Source: Klenkia brasiliensis (GTDB lineage Bacteria; Actinomycetota; Actinomycetes; Mycobacteriales; Geodermatophilaceae). From it: 64,000 nucleotides of DNA. Shown in pieces: positions 9,328 to 18,579 of this stretch. The stretch is from positions 284,613 to 348,612 of the forward strand of contig NZ_FNCF01000006.1 of assembly GCF_900100695.1 (NCBI RefSeq), in the 5' to 3' direction. Each line of letters starts with the position of its first letter. The first letter of the stretch is position 1. Under the pieces are notes generated by a model. The model was not told the DNA's origin and made no database searches. It worked only from the letters and a program-made list of their open reading frames with translations. The position numbers and the translations under genes are program-made.

Positions 9328-10422
9328 GTGGCCTTCCTCGACCAGCTCCGCCGTGACCCCGACGTCGAGGCGCCCGACCTGGTCGCCGTCGACGCCACCG
9401 ACCGGCTGCTGCTGGACGAGGCGGCCGCCGCGATCGCCGTCCACCCCGACGGCGTGCTCACCGTCGGCGACACCCACGGCGCCCTGACCCTGGGTGCGAT
9501 CGTGCTGCACGGCGCGACCGGGGTGCGGGCGCACACCGACCTGCGGGTGGCCGAGCTGGCGCTGGCCGCCAACGCCGAGCGCACCGGCACCACCGGGTTC
9601 ACCGTCCTCCCGCAGCTGGACGCCACCGGTGCGCGGGTGGTGCTGGTGCAGGCGCCCAAGGCGCTGGACGCGCTGCGCGAGGTCGCCGAGGTCGTCGCGG
9701 CGGGTGCGGACCCCTCCGTCACGGTCTACGTCGGCGGGCGGGTCAAGCACATGACCCGGGCGATGAACGACGTCCTGGGCGACTCCTTCACCGACGTGCA
9801 CGCCACCCTGGCCCGGCAGAAGTCCCGGCTGCTGGTGGCCACCGGCCCCCGCCCGGGCACGCCGTCCTTCCCCCGCTCGGCCGAGCACCCCGACCTCGGG
9901 GTCACCGTCGTGGCCCACGGCGCCGCCTTCGCCGGCACCAAGGTCGACCTCGGCACCCGCGCCCTCCTCCGCCAGCTCCCGGCCGGGCCCGGCGGGGGGA
10001 GGGCGGTCGACCTCGGCTGCGGCACCGGCGTGCTCGCCGTAGCCCTGGCCCGGGCCGGCTTCTCCGTGCTGGCCTCGGACGCCTCCGCCGCCGCGGTCGC
10101 CTCGGCGGCGGCCACCGCGGCGGCCAACGGCGTCGCCGACCGGGTCGAGGTGACCCGGGACGACGCCCTGGCGGGCGTCGAGCCGGGCAGCGTCGACCTG
10201 GTGGTGTGCAACCCGCCCTTCCACCAGGGGACGACGGTGCACGCGGGGATCGCCGACCGGCTGTTCGCCGCGGCGGGCCGGGTGCTGCGCCCGGGCGGGC
10301 AGCTGCTCACCGTCTACAACTCGCACCTGCCGCACCGGGCGGCGCTGCGCCGGCTGGTGGGCCCGACCCGGCAGCTCTCCCGCGACCCCCGGTTCACCGT
10401 GACGGCCTCCACCCGGCTCTGA
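9328..10422 (+). CDS. Class I SAM methyltransferase of the RsmC/RlmG type
   Basis: 364 residues in two halves, as in RsmC and RlmG, which methylate guanine N2 in rRNA. The N-terminal half is a degenerate methyltransferase domain (VLTVGDTHGALTLGA). The C-terminal half is active-looking: VDLGCGTGVLAVALARAG binds SAM and VVCNPPFHQG is the NPPFH catalytic motif of N2-guanine methylases. KHMTRAMND between the halves is also typical. Target rRNA position cannot be assigned. It starts at a GTG and its stop lies one base from the stop of the convergent GAF-ANTAR gene. Confidence 0.88.
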   Translation: MAFLDQLRRDPDVEAPDLVAVDATDRLLLDEAAAAIAVHPDGVLTVGDTHGALTLGAIVLHGATGVRAHTDLRVAELALAANAERTGTTGFTVLPQLDATGARVVLVQAPKALDALREVAEVVAAGADPSVTVYVGGRVKHMTRAMNDVLGDSFTDVHATLARQKSRLLVATGPRPGTPSFPRSAEHPDLGVTVVAHGAAFAGTKVDLGTRALLRQLPAGPGGGRAVDLGCGTGVLAVALARAGFSVLASDASAAAVASAAATAAANGVADRVEVTRDDALAGVEPGSVDLVVCNPPFHQGTTVHAGIADRLFAAAGRVLRPGGQLLTVYNSHLPHRAALRRLVGPTRQLSRDPRFTVTASTRL

Positions 10423-10423
10423 G

Positions 10424-11173
10424 TCAGCGCTCCAGCGCGGTCAGCAGCTCCTCCGGCAGGGTGCGCGAGACGACCTGCTGGGCCAGCGCCCGGACCTTGG
10501 TGTTGGTGTGCGAGGACAGCACCCGCAGCTGGTCGAACGCCTCCTCCGGGGTGACCCCGGTGCGCGCCGCGAGCATGCCCTTGGCCTGCTCGATCACCGC
10601 GCGGTGCGCCACCGCCTCGCGCAGCTGGTCGACCTCGGCGCGGGCCCGGGCGAACTCGTCCACGTTGGCCAGCACGACGCCCACCGCGCGCAGCTCGCCG
10701 TCCAGGTGCCCGGTGGTCTCCTCGGTCAGCGCGCCGGCGGCGGAGGCGTAGAGGCCCAGCGCCACCCCGAGCCCCTCGACCGGGACCGGCACCGGCAGCG
10801 CCGCGCAGCTGAGCGCACCCTGCCGCACGGCGGCCGCCCGGAACTGCGGCCAGCGGTCGTCGGTGCGGACGTCGGGCAGCAGCTGCGGCTGCGCGGTGCG
10901 GGCCGCGGTGGTGCAGGGCCCCGAGCCGGCCACCCGCTGCGCCTCGTCCAGCTCGTGCGCCAGCAGCCCGGTCCACGCCGCGCTCGTCGTGCCGGCCGGC
11001 GTCGCGACCGTCACCGACACCGCGTCGGCGGCCGGGACCGCGGCCAGGACGGCACGGGTGAGCAGCCGCTGCACGTCGTCGGGGGAGCAGTCGCGCAGCA
11101 GCACTCCGAGCAGCTGGTCCGCCACGCCGCCGGCGGGGTCGCGCCGGGGGTCGGCGGCCTGCGATGGGGTCAA
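10424..11173 (-). CDS. GAF and ANTAR domain RNA-binding regulator
   Basis: 249 residues. A GAF domain covers about residues 20-165 (VSVTVATPAGTTSAAWTG, SGPCTTAARTAQPQLLPDV). After a short coiled coil the C-terminal ANTAR domain (residues about 185-245) has AVIEQAKGMLAARTGVTPEEAFDQLRVLS. ANTAR domains bind paired RNA hairpins to prevent termination. The start is given as the TTG at 11173; a GTG at 11125 (residue 17) is equally possible since neither has a clear ribosome site. No kinase is adjacent, so the GAF domain is the likely signal input. A second GAF-ANTAR gene lies at 15603. Confidence 0.88.
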   Translation of the reverse strand: MTPSQAADPRRDPAGGVADQLLGVLLRDCSPDDVQRLLTRAVLAAVPAADAVSVTVATPAGTTSAAWTGLLAHELDEAQRVAGSGPCTTAARTAQPQLLPDVRTDDRWPQFRAAAVRQGALSCAALPVPVPVEGLGVALGLYASAAGALTEETTGHLDGELRAVGVVLANVDEFARARAEVDQLREAVAHRAVIEQAKGMLAARTGVTPEEAFDQLRVLSSHTNTKVRALAQQVVSRTLPEELLTALER

Positions 11174-11337
11174 CCGGTACCTCGCCGTCCGGCCGGCCCC
11201 GGACGTGCGGGGACGGCCTCAGGTCCGGTGCCGCGGGGTCGCGCGCCTCGTCCTCGACGTCGACCGGCCGGCTGGGTGGAGCACCGAACCCGGCCAGAAT
11301 AATGACTGCGCGGGTTCCGCTTCCAGGTGGCCCCGGG

Positions 11338-11835
11338 TCAGTGCGCGAGACCTCCGCGGCGGTTGACCACCGGCGGCTGCACCGACCAGGGGAAGTCGAT
11401 CCACGCGTCGGTGCGCTTCCAGACGTAGTCGCACTTCACCACCGAGCGCGGCTTCTCGTAGACCACCGCCGAGCGCACCTCGGCGACGTAGCCGGCGCAG
11501 AAGTCCCGGACCAGCTCCAGGGTCTTGCCGGTGTCGGCGACGTCGTCGGCGATGAGCACGTCGGAGCCGGTCAGGTCGACCCGGTCCAGGTTCGGCGGCA
11601 GCATGACCGGCAGGTCCAGCCGCTCGTCGACGCCGGTGTAGAACTCGACGTTCATCACGAAGAGGTTCTTCACGTCCAGGGCGTAGCCCAGCGCGCCGCC
11701 CAGGAACAGCCCGCCACGGGCGATGGCCAGGATGAGGTCGGGCTCGAAGCCGTCGTCGGCGACCTGGTGGGCCAGGTCGCGGCCCGCCGTCCCGAACATC
11801 TCGTAGGTCAGCGTCTCGCGTTCCGGTGCCGTCAC
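11338..11835 (-). CDS. Purine-type phosphoribosyltransferase
   Basis: 165 residues with the PRPP loop VLIADDVADTGKTLEL near residues 93-108 and the pyrophosphate-loop strand LILAIARGGLFLGGALG near the N-terminus. Length and motif order fit hypoxanthine/xanthine-guanine phosphoribosyltransferases, which salvage purine bases to nucleotides. GTG start at 11835. It lies 21 bases from the psuG start side on the same strand, downstream of psuG, so it may share that transcript. The exact base is not resolved. Confidence 0.85.
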   Translation of the reverse strand: MTAPERETLTYEMFGTAGRDLAHQVADDGFEPDLILAIARGGLFLGGALGYALDVKNLFVMNVEFYTGVDERLDLPVMLPPNLDRVDLTGSDVLIADDVADTGKTLELVRDFCAGYVAEVRSAVVYEKPRSVVKCDYVWKRTDAWIDFPWSVQPPVVNRRGGLAH

Positions 11836-11856
11836 GCCGTCATCCTGGCACCCTGC

Positions 11857-12773
<917 letters not shown>

Positions 12774-12777
<4 letters not shown>

Positions 12778-13652
12778 GCGGTGTCTCCCAGAGGGGTGGG
12801 GTCGAGGACGGCGCCCGGCTGCTGCAGGACGCGGGCGGCCAGCGCGTGGCCGGCCCGGACGGCGGAGGGGAGGTCGGCGCCCGTGGCCGAGGTGGCGGCG
12901 AGCGCGGTGAGGAACCCGGCGGCGAACGCGTCGCCCGCGCCGGTGGTGTCGCGGACGGCGGCGACGGGGTCCACGGGCACCCGGGTGGTCGTGCCGTCGG
13001 GGAGGGTGACGGTGGTCGCGCCGGCGCCGGCCTTGACCACCGTCGTGCGCGCCCCGGGGACCGGGCCGAGGGCGAGGGACTCCTCGGCGTTCGCGATCAG
13101 CACGTCGGGGTCGAGCCCCGCGATCGCGGCCCGCAGGACGTCGGCGCCCAGCCGGGTGACCAGGTCGACGGAGGAGACGTCGACGCTGGTCAGCGCACCG
13201 GCGGCGCGGGCGGCGGCGAACAGGGTGGCCACCGCGGCGGCCGGGCCGGGGGTGGCCAGCGCGTAGGCGGGGGCGTGCACCACGGCGGCCCCGGCGACCC
13301 AGGAGGTCGGCGGGTCGGCCAGCTCGGCGGCGGCACCGCGGTCGGGGACCATCGTGCGCTCACCGGCCGGGTCCACCAGCACGACGATGCTGCCGGTGCG
13401 CCCGGCCCGCTGCACCGCCACCTCGACGCCGGCGGCCTCGAGCCCGGCGGTCAGCGAGGCGCCGAGCGCGTCGTCTCCGACCCGGCCGACGAAGCGGCTG
13501 GCGGCCCCGGTGGCGGCGGCGAACACCGCGACGTTGGCCGCGCTGCCGCCGCGGGTGCGCACCACCCGGCCGGGGTTGTCGGTGCCGTGCCGGAGGGGGC
13601 CCTCGGTCCAGACGACCACGTCCTCCACGACGTCGCCGATGCAGACCAGCAC
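12774..13652 (-). CDS. psuK: PfkB family kinase, probable pseudouridine kinase
   Basis: 292 residues of the ribokinase/PfkB family: GGSAANVAVFAAATGA near residue 35 and the catalytic DTTGAGDAFAAGFLTAL near residue 240. Coupling by a 4-base overlap to psuG makes pseudouridine phosphorylation the likely role; the kinase family alone would not tell. The GTG start at 13652 has GAGGAGG about six bases upstream. A perfect palindrome lies just before it and probably blocks transcription when the LacI protein is bound. Confidence 0.87.
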
Positions 13653-13666
13653 GGGACCCTCCTCGC

Positions 13667-13682
13667 CGTTAAGCGCTTAACG
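13667..13682. promoter_or_regulatory. LacI-type operator, perfect 16-bp palindrome
   Basis: The sequence CGTTAAGCGCTTAACG is an uninterrupted perfect palindrome with the central CG usual for LacI-family operators. It sits in the 38-base gap between the lacI stop and the psuK start, so it can control psuK-psuG separately from the regulator gene. Confidence 0.85.
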
Positions 13683-13690
13683 CGACGGTA

Positions 13691-14701
13691 TCACATCGTC
13701 GCCGGCCCGGTGCTCCCGCGGACGACGAGCTGGGCGGGGAGCACCACCGGCGCCGGGTCGACGGCGGTCCCGTCGATCACCCGCGACAGCAGGACGGCGC
13801 CGCGGTGCCCGAGCTCGCGGGCCGGCAGCCGGACCGTGGTCAGCGGGGGTGCCGAGACCGCGGCGAAGGGGATGTCGTCGAAGGCGGCCACCGACAACCG
13901 GCCGGGCACCGGGACCCCGGCCGCGGCCAGCGCGGACAGCACCCCGAGGGCCTGCACGTCCGTGGCGGTGACCACGGCGGTGGCCCCGGACCGCTGCCAG
14001 CCCTCCAGCGCGGCCGTCGCGTGGCCCACCGCGCCGGCCAGGTCGATGCCGGAGCGGTCGCCGGTGACCACGGCCCCGGGCACCCGCCGCGCGAACTCGT
14101 CGGTGAACGCCGTCCGGCGCTCCACGAAGGTCGACCAGGGCCGGTTGCTGTCCACGAACACCACGTGCCGGTGGCCGAGCCCGGCCAGGTGGGCGGCGAG
14201 CTCGCGGGCACCGACGACCACGTCCATGGAGACCTGGTGGCCCCCGGCCGCCGGGTCGTCCAGGTGCACCACCGGCAGGTCGGGTCGGCCGGCGGGCAGC
14301 GTCCCGGGGTAGTTGATGAGCACGCCGTCGACCGTCGCCGCCCCCACCGGCTCGGTGTCGGGCTCGGCGTCGTCGGAGGCGAGCAGGAGCAGCAGGTGCC
14401 CGGTGCCCTCGGTCGCCTCGGCGATGCCGGCGGCCGCCCCGGCGGCGACCTGGGCGGTGAAGGGGTTGGTCATGTCGTGGGCGAGCAGGGCGACCTGGCG
14501 GCGCCGTCCGGTGGCCAGGGCGCGGGCCGAGGCGTCGGTGACGTAGCCGAGCGCGGCGATGGCGTCGAGGACCCGCAGCCGGGTGGCGGGGGAGACCCGT
14601 CCCTCGGCCTTGCCGTTGACGACGAAGGAGACCGTGGCCACCGAGACGCCCGCTCGGGCGGCGACGTCGACCGCCCGGGCCCGGCGGGGCGGTCTGGTCA
14701 T
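13691..14701 (-). CDS. LacI family transcriptional regulator
   Basis: 336 residues. The N-terminal helix-turn-helix VDVAARAGVSVATVSFVVNG and the hinge SPATRLRVLDAIAALGYVTDASARALATGR are standard LacI. A periplasmic-binding-like sensor domain follows (VALLAHDMTNPFTAQV, TATDVQALGVLSAL, LSVAAFDDIPFA). The gene lies directly upstream of psuK-psuG on the same strand with a palindromic operator between, so it probably responds to pseudouridine or its breakdown product. The ligand is inferred. Confidence 0.93.
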   Translation of the reverse strand: MTRPPRRARAVDVAARAGVSVATVSFVVNGKAEGRVSPATRLRVLDAIAALGYVTDASARALATGRRRQVALLAHDMTNPFTAQVAAGAAAGIAEATEGTGHLLLLLASDDAEPDTEPVGAATVDGVLINYPGTLPAGRPDLPVVHLDDPAAGGHQVSMDVVVGARELAAHLAGLGHRHVVFVDSNRPWSTFVERRTAFTDEFARRVPGAVVTGDRSGIDLAGAVGHATAALEGWQRSGATAVVTATDVQALGVLSALAAAGVPVPGRLSVAAFDDIPFAAVSAPPLTTVRLPARELGHRGAVLLSRVIDGTAVDPAPVVLPAQLVVRGSTGPATM

Positions 14702-14858
14702 GGCTGCGCGGCCTCCCTCGGTGCTGGTCGGACCCTAACCCGCTGTGGTCGACCTGTGCCTGACGCAACTCTCACCCCCGACCTGCCCGTCCGGCGTTGT
14801 GCTCCGCGGCCCGGGCTGGGAACGTCGGGAGCGACAACCCCGGACGGAACGAGCCACC

Positions 14859-15476
14859 GTGACACCCCGACCCGCCCAGCCCGCCGACGCCGCGGCCGTG
14901 GACAGACCGCGGCGTGGCCGACCGCGGGACGAGGAGCTCACCGGCCGGCTGCTGCACGGCGCGCTGGACCTGGTCGCCGAGCAGGGCCTCGGCCGGCTCA
15001 ACGCCGACGCGCTCGTCGCGCGCACCGGGTCCGGGCGCAGCGGGCTGTACCGCCGCTGGTCGGACATGAGCAGCCTGGTCGCCGATGCGCTGGTGCAGCA
15101 GCCGCTGGTCCCGGCACCGGCCGACACCGGCAGCCTGCGCGGTGACCTGCTGGCCCTGTTCGAGCCGTGGCGGCACCCGCTGACCGCCGCCGAGCAGACC
15201 GCCGCGGCCCTGCTCGGCCCGGCGGGGCACGACGCCGCGCTGCGCAGCGCCCTCGACGAGGCGGTCGTCGAGCCGCTGGCCGCGGTCGTCGCGGCGGTCG
15301 TCGAGCAGGAGGCCCGTCGGGGCCGCCCGGTCCCGGCCGACCGGCAGCGGCTGGTCGGTGTCGTGGTGCAGGCCCTGTGGTGGGAGCGCTACGTGACCGG
15401 GCGTCCGGGGAGCACGGAGGCCGAGGTCGCGCAGATCGTCGACCGGGCCGTGCTGCCCCTGCTCGTGGACGGCTGA
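14859..15476 (+). CDS. TetR family transcriptional regulator
   Basis: 205 residues. The N-terminal DNA-binding domain includes GALDLVAEQGLGRLNADALVARTGSGRSGLYRRWSDMSSLVADAL, close to the TetR helix-turn-helix with its YRRW recognition segment. The C-terminal helical part resembles TetR_C_16-like domains (TAAALLGPAGHDAALRSAL). The GTG start at 14859 is chosen from domain position; the ribosome site is weak. It diverges from lacI; its target is not evident. Confidence 0.85.
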   Translation: MTPRPAQPADAAAVDRPRRGRPRDEELTGRLLHGALDLVAEQGLGRLNADALVARTGSGRSGLYRRWSDMSSLVADALVQQPLVPAPADTGSLRGDLLALFEPWRHPLTAAEQTAAALLGPAGHDAALRSALDEAVVEPLAAVVAAVVEQEARRGRPVPADRQRLVGVVVQALWWERYVTGRPGSTEAEVAQIVDRAVLPLLVDG

Positions 15477-15602
15477 CGGGTCTGTTAATTTTCGGCGGTT
15501 CGTGTCCCGCAAATGCGAGTCCGTCGAGTCCGCGGCGGACGGGGACCTGTCGTCGAGGAGCGTCACCGTGGTCCCAGCCCGCCGGCGCGCCGGTGTGCGC
15601 CG

Positions 15603-16307
15603 TTGAGCCTGGTCGAGCGTTTCCGCGCCGAGGTCGCGCGGACGCCGGACGGGGACCTGCTGCCCGACCGGCTGGCCCGGGCCTGCGTGGCCCTGCTGCC
15701 CTTCGAGGGCGCCGGGCTGTCCGCGAGCCTGCTGCCCGACCACCGGTTGCCGCTGGGGGCCAGTGACCCGACCGCGGCCGCGGCCGAGCGGCTGCAGTTC
15801 ACCCTGGGCGAGGGTCCCTGCCTGACGGCGCAGCAGACCCGTACCCGGGTGGTCGCGGCGACCGCGGAGGAGCTGCGCGACCGGTGGCCGGTCTACGCCC
15901 AGCAGCTCACCGGGCTCACCCCGTTCTGCAGCGTGGTGTCCACGCCCGTGGGCGGGTCCCTGTCCGGCGTCGTCGCCGTGGACCTGTACCGGGCGGCGTC
16001 GGGCCCGCTCGCGGACGACGTGCTGGCCGCGGTCGACGAGGTCGCCGGCGCGGTGGGCGAGGCGCTGGCCGGTGACCTGTCCGGCGAGGTCGACCTGCAG
16101 CTGGGGCTGCCGCCGGCCCTGCGCACCCCGGCCATCGACGCCCGGCAGCGGGTCTGGCTGGCCATCGGCCAGCTGGCCGGGGCGCAGGGCAGCACCGCCA
16201 GCGCCGCCCTGGCCACGCTGCGGGCGCTGGCGTTCCGGCACGGCATCGACGTCGAGACCGCCGCCGACCGCGTGCTCACCGGCGAGATCGAGCTCGCCGG
16301 CCCCTGA
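15603..16307 (+). CDS. GAF and ANTAR domain regulator
   Basis: 234 residues from the TTG at 15603; an ATG at 15513 would add 30 arginine-rich residues that look unlike the family. A GAF domain covers residues about 15-150 (LRFTLGEGPCLTA-like segment QFTLGEGPCLTAQQ). The C-terminal ANTAR-like domain has RVWLAIGQLAGAQGSTASAA and ends HGIDVETAADRVLTGEIEL. It likely acts on RNA as an antiterminator with a ligand- or redox-sensing GAF part. The stop lies seven bases from the convergent uricase stop. Start position is the weak point. Confidence 0.8.
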   Translation: MSLVERFRAEVARTPDGDLLPDRLARACVALLPFEGAGLSASLLPDHRLPLGASDPTAAAAERLQFTLGEGPCLTAQQTRTRVVAATAEELRDRWPVYAQQLTGLTPFCSVVSTPVGGSLSGVVAVDLYRAASGPLADDVLAAVDEVAGAVGEALAGDLSGEVDLQLGLPPALRTPAIDARQRVWLAIGQLAGAQGSTASAALATLRALAFRHGIDVETAADRVLTGEIELAGP

Positions 16308-16313
16308 CGGGGG

Positions 16314-17204
16314 TCAGACGAAGCCGGGGGTGCCCTGCCAGGCGACCTCGGCCGGGGGGACGTCGTCGCGCAGCACGGCCCCCTCGATGAGCCCGTAGGG
16401 CCGGTCGTCGGCGTGGTAGACGACGTCGGGGTTGTCCAGCCCGAAGGCCGACAGGTCCTGCAGGAAGTGGTGCTTGTTCGGCATCGACAGCCGGACCTCG
16501 GCCACCTCCGGGACGGTCTCCAGCACCGCGGTGCCCATCGCGTGCAGGGTCTGCTGCAGGGCGAGGGAGTGGGTCGAGGCGAAGGCCTCGAGCATCGTCG
16601 TCCGCACCGTGTCGTACACGCCGTGCCAGTCCAGGTCGGTCGAGGTGTACCGCCAGCGCGCGGTCACCGCGGTGGCCAGGATGCGCTCCCGGGTCTCGGC
16701 GAGGGTGGTGTAGGCGTCGCGGGGGAAGCCCCAGAACTCCGACCCGGTCGACTTCAGCACCACCAGGTCGGTCAGCCCGGCGACGACGTGCAGCTGCGCG
16801 TCGTCGGCGGTGACCACGGCGGTGCGCACCTCGGCGCCGGCCCGGCGGAACGCGTGGTCGTGCGGCTGGCCGCCGACGGCGATCCGGTCCCAGCCGTAGG
16901 ACTCCAGGGCCACCCGGGCGCCGCTGATCCACGGGTAGGACCCGGCGAAGTGGGCGGCCAGCCGGATGCCGAACGCCTCGGGGGAGGAGATCCCGTCGCG
17001 GGCGAAGGCGAACACGGTGTTCTTCTGCGCGTCGGTGGTCAGCACGTGCGCGTTGTCGCCGGTCAGGTGCGCGGCGGAGAAGTCACCGCGCAGCGCCGAG
17101 CTGACGTTGAGGTCCACGAGGGTGTGCCGCGGGGTGGAGCGGTCGACCGCGACCACCCGCACCTCGGCCTTCCCGTACTGGTTGGGTCCGAGCACGATCG
17201 CCAT
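16314..17204 (-). CDS. uox: Urate oxidase (uricase)
   Basis: 296 residues, normal length for the cofactor-free enzyme. Family blocks: LGPNQYGKAEVRVV at the start, LTTDAQKNTVFAFARD with the catalytic threonine region, LVVLKSTGSEFWGFPRDAYTTL, and SMPNKHHFLQDLSAFGLDNPD near the end. It oxidises uric acid to 5-hydroxyisourate in the cytosol. It is the last gene of the minus-strand urate operon: uraD, uraH, an NTF2-like gene, then uox. Confidence 0.97.
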   Translation of the reverse strand: MAIVLGPNQYGKAEVRVVAVDRSTPRHTLVDLNVSSALRGDFSAAHLTGDNAHVLTTDAQKNTVFAFARDGISSPEAFGIRLAAHFAGSYPWISGARVALESYGWDRIAVGGQPHDHAFRRAGAEVRTAVVTADDAQLHVVAGLTDLVVLKSTGSEFWGFPRDAYTTLAETRERILATAVTARWRYTSTDLDWHGVYDTVRTTMLEAFASTHSLALQQTLHAMGTAVLETVPEVAEVRLSMPNKHHFLQDLSAFGLDNPDVVYHADDRPYGLIEGAVLRDDVPPAEVAWQGTPGFV

Positions 17205-17252
17205 GGCGCCACCCTCCCCGATCTCGATGTCAGCCGTGTTGCACGTGGAACC

Positions 17253-17714
17253 TCAGCGCAGCGGGATGTCCCGGCCCCGCTCGTCGTCGGGCCGTGGCCC
17301 GCGGATGCGCCGGTCGGCCTCCGCGATGGCGGTGTCGTTGATGCTCGCCTCGCGGCGGCGCATGAGGCCGCGGTCGTCGAACTCCCACAGCTCGTTGCCG
17401 TAGCTGCGCCACCACTGCCCGCCGGCGTCGTGCCACTCGTACTGGAACCGCACGGCGATCCGGTCGTCGGTGAAGGACCACAGGCTCTTGCGCAGCGCGT
17501 ACTCCAGCTCGCGCTCCCACTTGCCGGTCAGGAAGGCCACCACCTCCGCCCGGCCGGTCAGGAACTCGTCCCGGTTCCGCCAGACGGTGTCCTCGGTGTA
17601 GGCCAGGCTCACCCGCTGCGGGTCGCGGCTGTTCCAGGCGTCCTCGGCGGCCTGCACCTTGGCGGCGGCGGTGCCGGCGTCGAAGGGCGGGAAGGGGGGA
17701 CGGGGCTCGGTCAC
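17253..17714 (-). CDS. NTF2-like protein, DUF1348 family
   Basis: 153 residues with a GTG start. The sequence is the compact DUF1348 type of the NTF2/SnoaL fold: [30 protein letters not shown] at the front, [21 protein letters not shown] in the middle, and [20 protein letters not shown] at the end. No catalytic role is established. It is embedded in the urate operon between uraH and uox, with 11 and 48 bases on either side, so a helper role in urate breakdown is possible but unproven. Confidence 0.85.
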   Translation of the reverse strand: MTEPRPPFPPFDAGTAAAKVQAAEDAWNSRDPQRVSLAYTEDTVWRNRDEFLTGRAEVVAFLTGKWERELEYALRKSLWSFTDDRIAVRFQYEWHDAGGQWWRSYGNELWEFDDRGLMRRREASINDTAIAEADRRIRGPRPDDERGRDIPLR

Positions 17715-17725
17715 GGGGATCCCTC

Positions 17726-18043
17726 TCAGCTGCCGCGGTAGGTGGAGAACGCGAAGGGGGCCAGCAGGAGCGGCACGTGGTGGTGCGCCGTACCGTCGAC
17801 GACGGTGAAGTCCAGGCTCACCGACGGGTAGAAGGTCTCCCGGCCCTGCTCGAGGAACCACGACCCGGTCGCGAAGACCACCCGGTGCGGGCCGGTCCCG
17901 GTGTCCCGGTCGGCCAGCCGGAACCGGCCGTCGGCGTCGGTGACGCCCTCGCCGAGCAGCTCGTCGCCGGCGAACAGCTGCACCACCATGCCCGCCGCGG
18001 GCCGGCCGAGCACCGAGTCCAGCACGTGCGTGGAGACGCTCAT
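17726..18043 (-). CDS. uraH: 5-hydroxyisourate hydrolase
   Basis: 105 residues of the transthyretin-related family. [16 protein letters not shown] carries the N-terminal histidine, [10 protein letters not shown] the middle block, and the chain ends in the diagnostic YRGS. The enzyme hydrolyses 5-hydroxyisourate to OHCU. The ATG overlaps the stop of uraD by four bases. Confidence 0.97.
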   Translation of the reverse strand: MSVSTHVLDSVLGRPAAGMVVQLFAGDELLGEGVTDADGRFRLADRDTGTGPHRVVFATGSWFLEQGRETFYPSVSLDFTVVDGTAHHHVPLLLAPFAFSTYRGS

Positions 18044-18537
18044 GCCGGCACCAGCGCCCGGACCCGCAGCTGCGTGATCTGGGCGAGCTGCTCGACCACC
18101 TCGGGCCGCTCCTGGTCCGGCGTGTGCGCCAGCCGGCGCCGCAGCTCGGCGAGCATCTCCTCCGGCGTCCGGCCGGCGGCCCGGACCAGGAACACGTGGT
18201 CGAACCGGTCCTCGTACGCGCGGTTCCCGGCCAGGATGGCCTCCCGGACGTCGTCGTCGGCCCCCGACATCGAGGCCTGCTCCCGCCGGGACGACGACGC
18301 CTCGGCCGAGTCCCCGGACACCCGGTCCCCGATCCGCGGGTGCGCGGCCAGCGCCTGGGCGACGGCGTCCCAGGGCAGGGCGCGGGAGACCTCGCCGGCC
18401 CGGTCCACCAGGGCGTCCACCGAGTCGTAGGGGCGTCCCGACGCCACGGCGGGGGCGAACGGCGCGGCCGCGTTGCACGCCCGCAGCGCCGTCGTCACCT
18501 CGTCGTCGTCGGCGGCGTTGAAGCTGGCCAGGTCCAC
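18040..18537 (-). CDS. uraD: OHCU decarboxylase
   Basis: 165 residues. The catalytic histidine is in [21 protein letters not shown], followed by [25 protein letters not shown], both family signatures. It decarboxylates 2-oxo-4-hydroxy-4-carboxy-5-ureidoimidazoline to S-allantoin. The GTG at 18537 is taken as start ([10 protein letters not shown]). It is the first gene of the urate operon and diverges from malate synthase with only 42 bases between. Confidence 0.95.
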   Translation of the reverse strand: MDLASFNAADDDEVTTALRACNAAAPFAPAVASGRPYDSVDALVDRAGEVSRALPWDAVAQALAAHPRIGDRVSGDSAEASSSRREQASMSGADDDVREAILAGNRAYEDRFDHVFLVRAAGRTPEEMLAELRRRLAHTPDQERPEVVEQLAQITQLRVRALVPA

Positions 18538-18579
18538 GGCTGCGAGGATGCCAGGACACCCCCGAGTCGAGGAGAGCGC

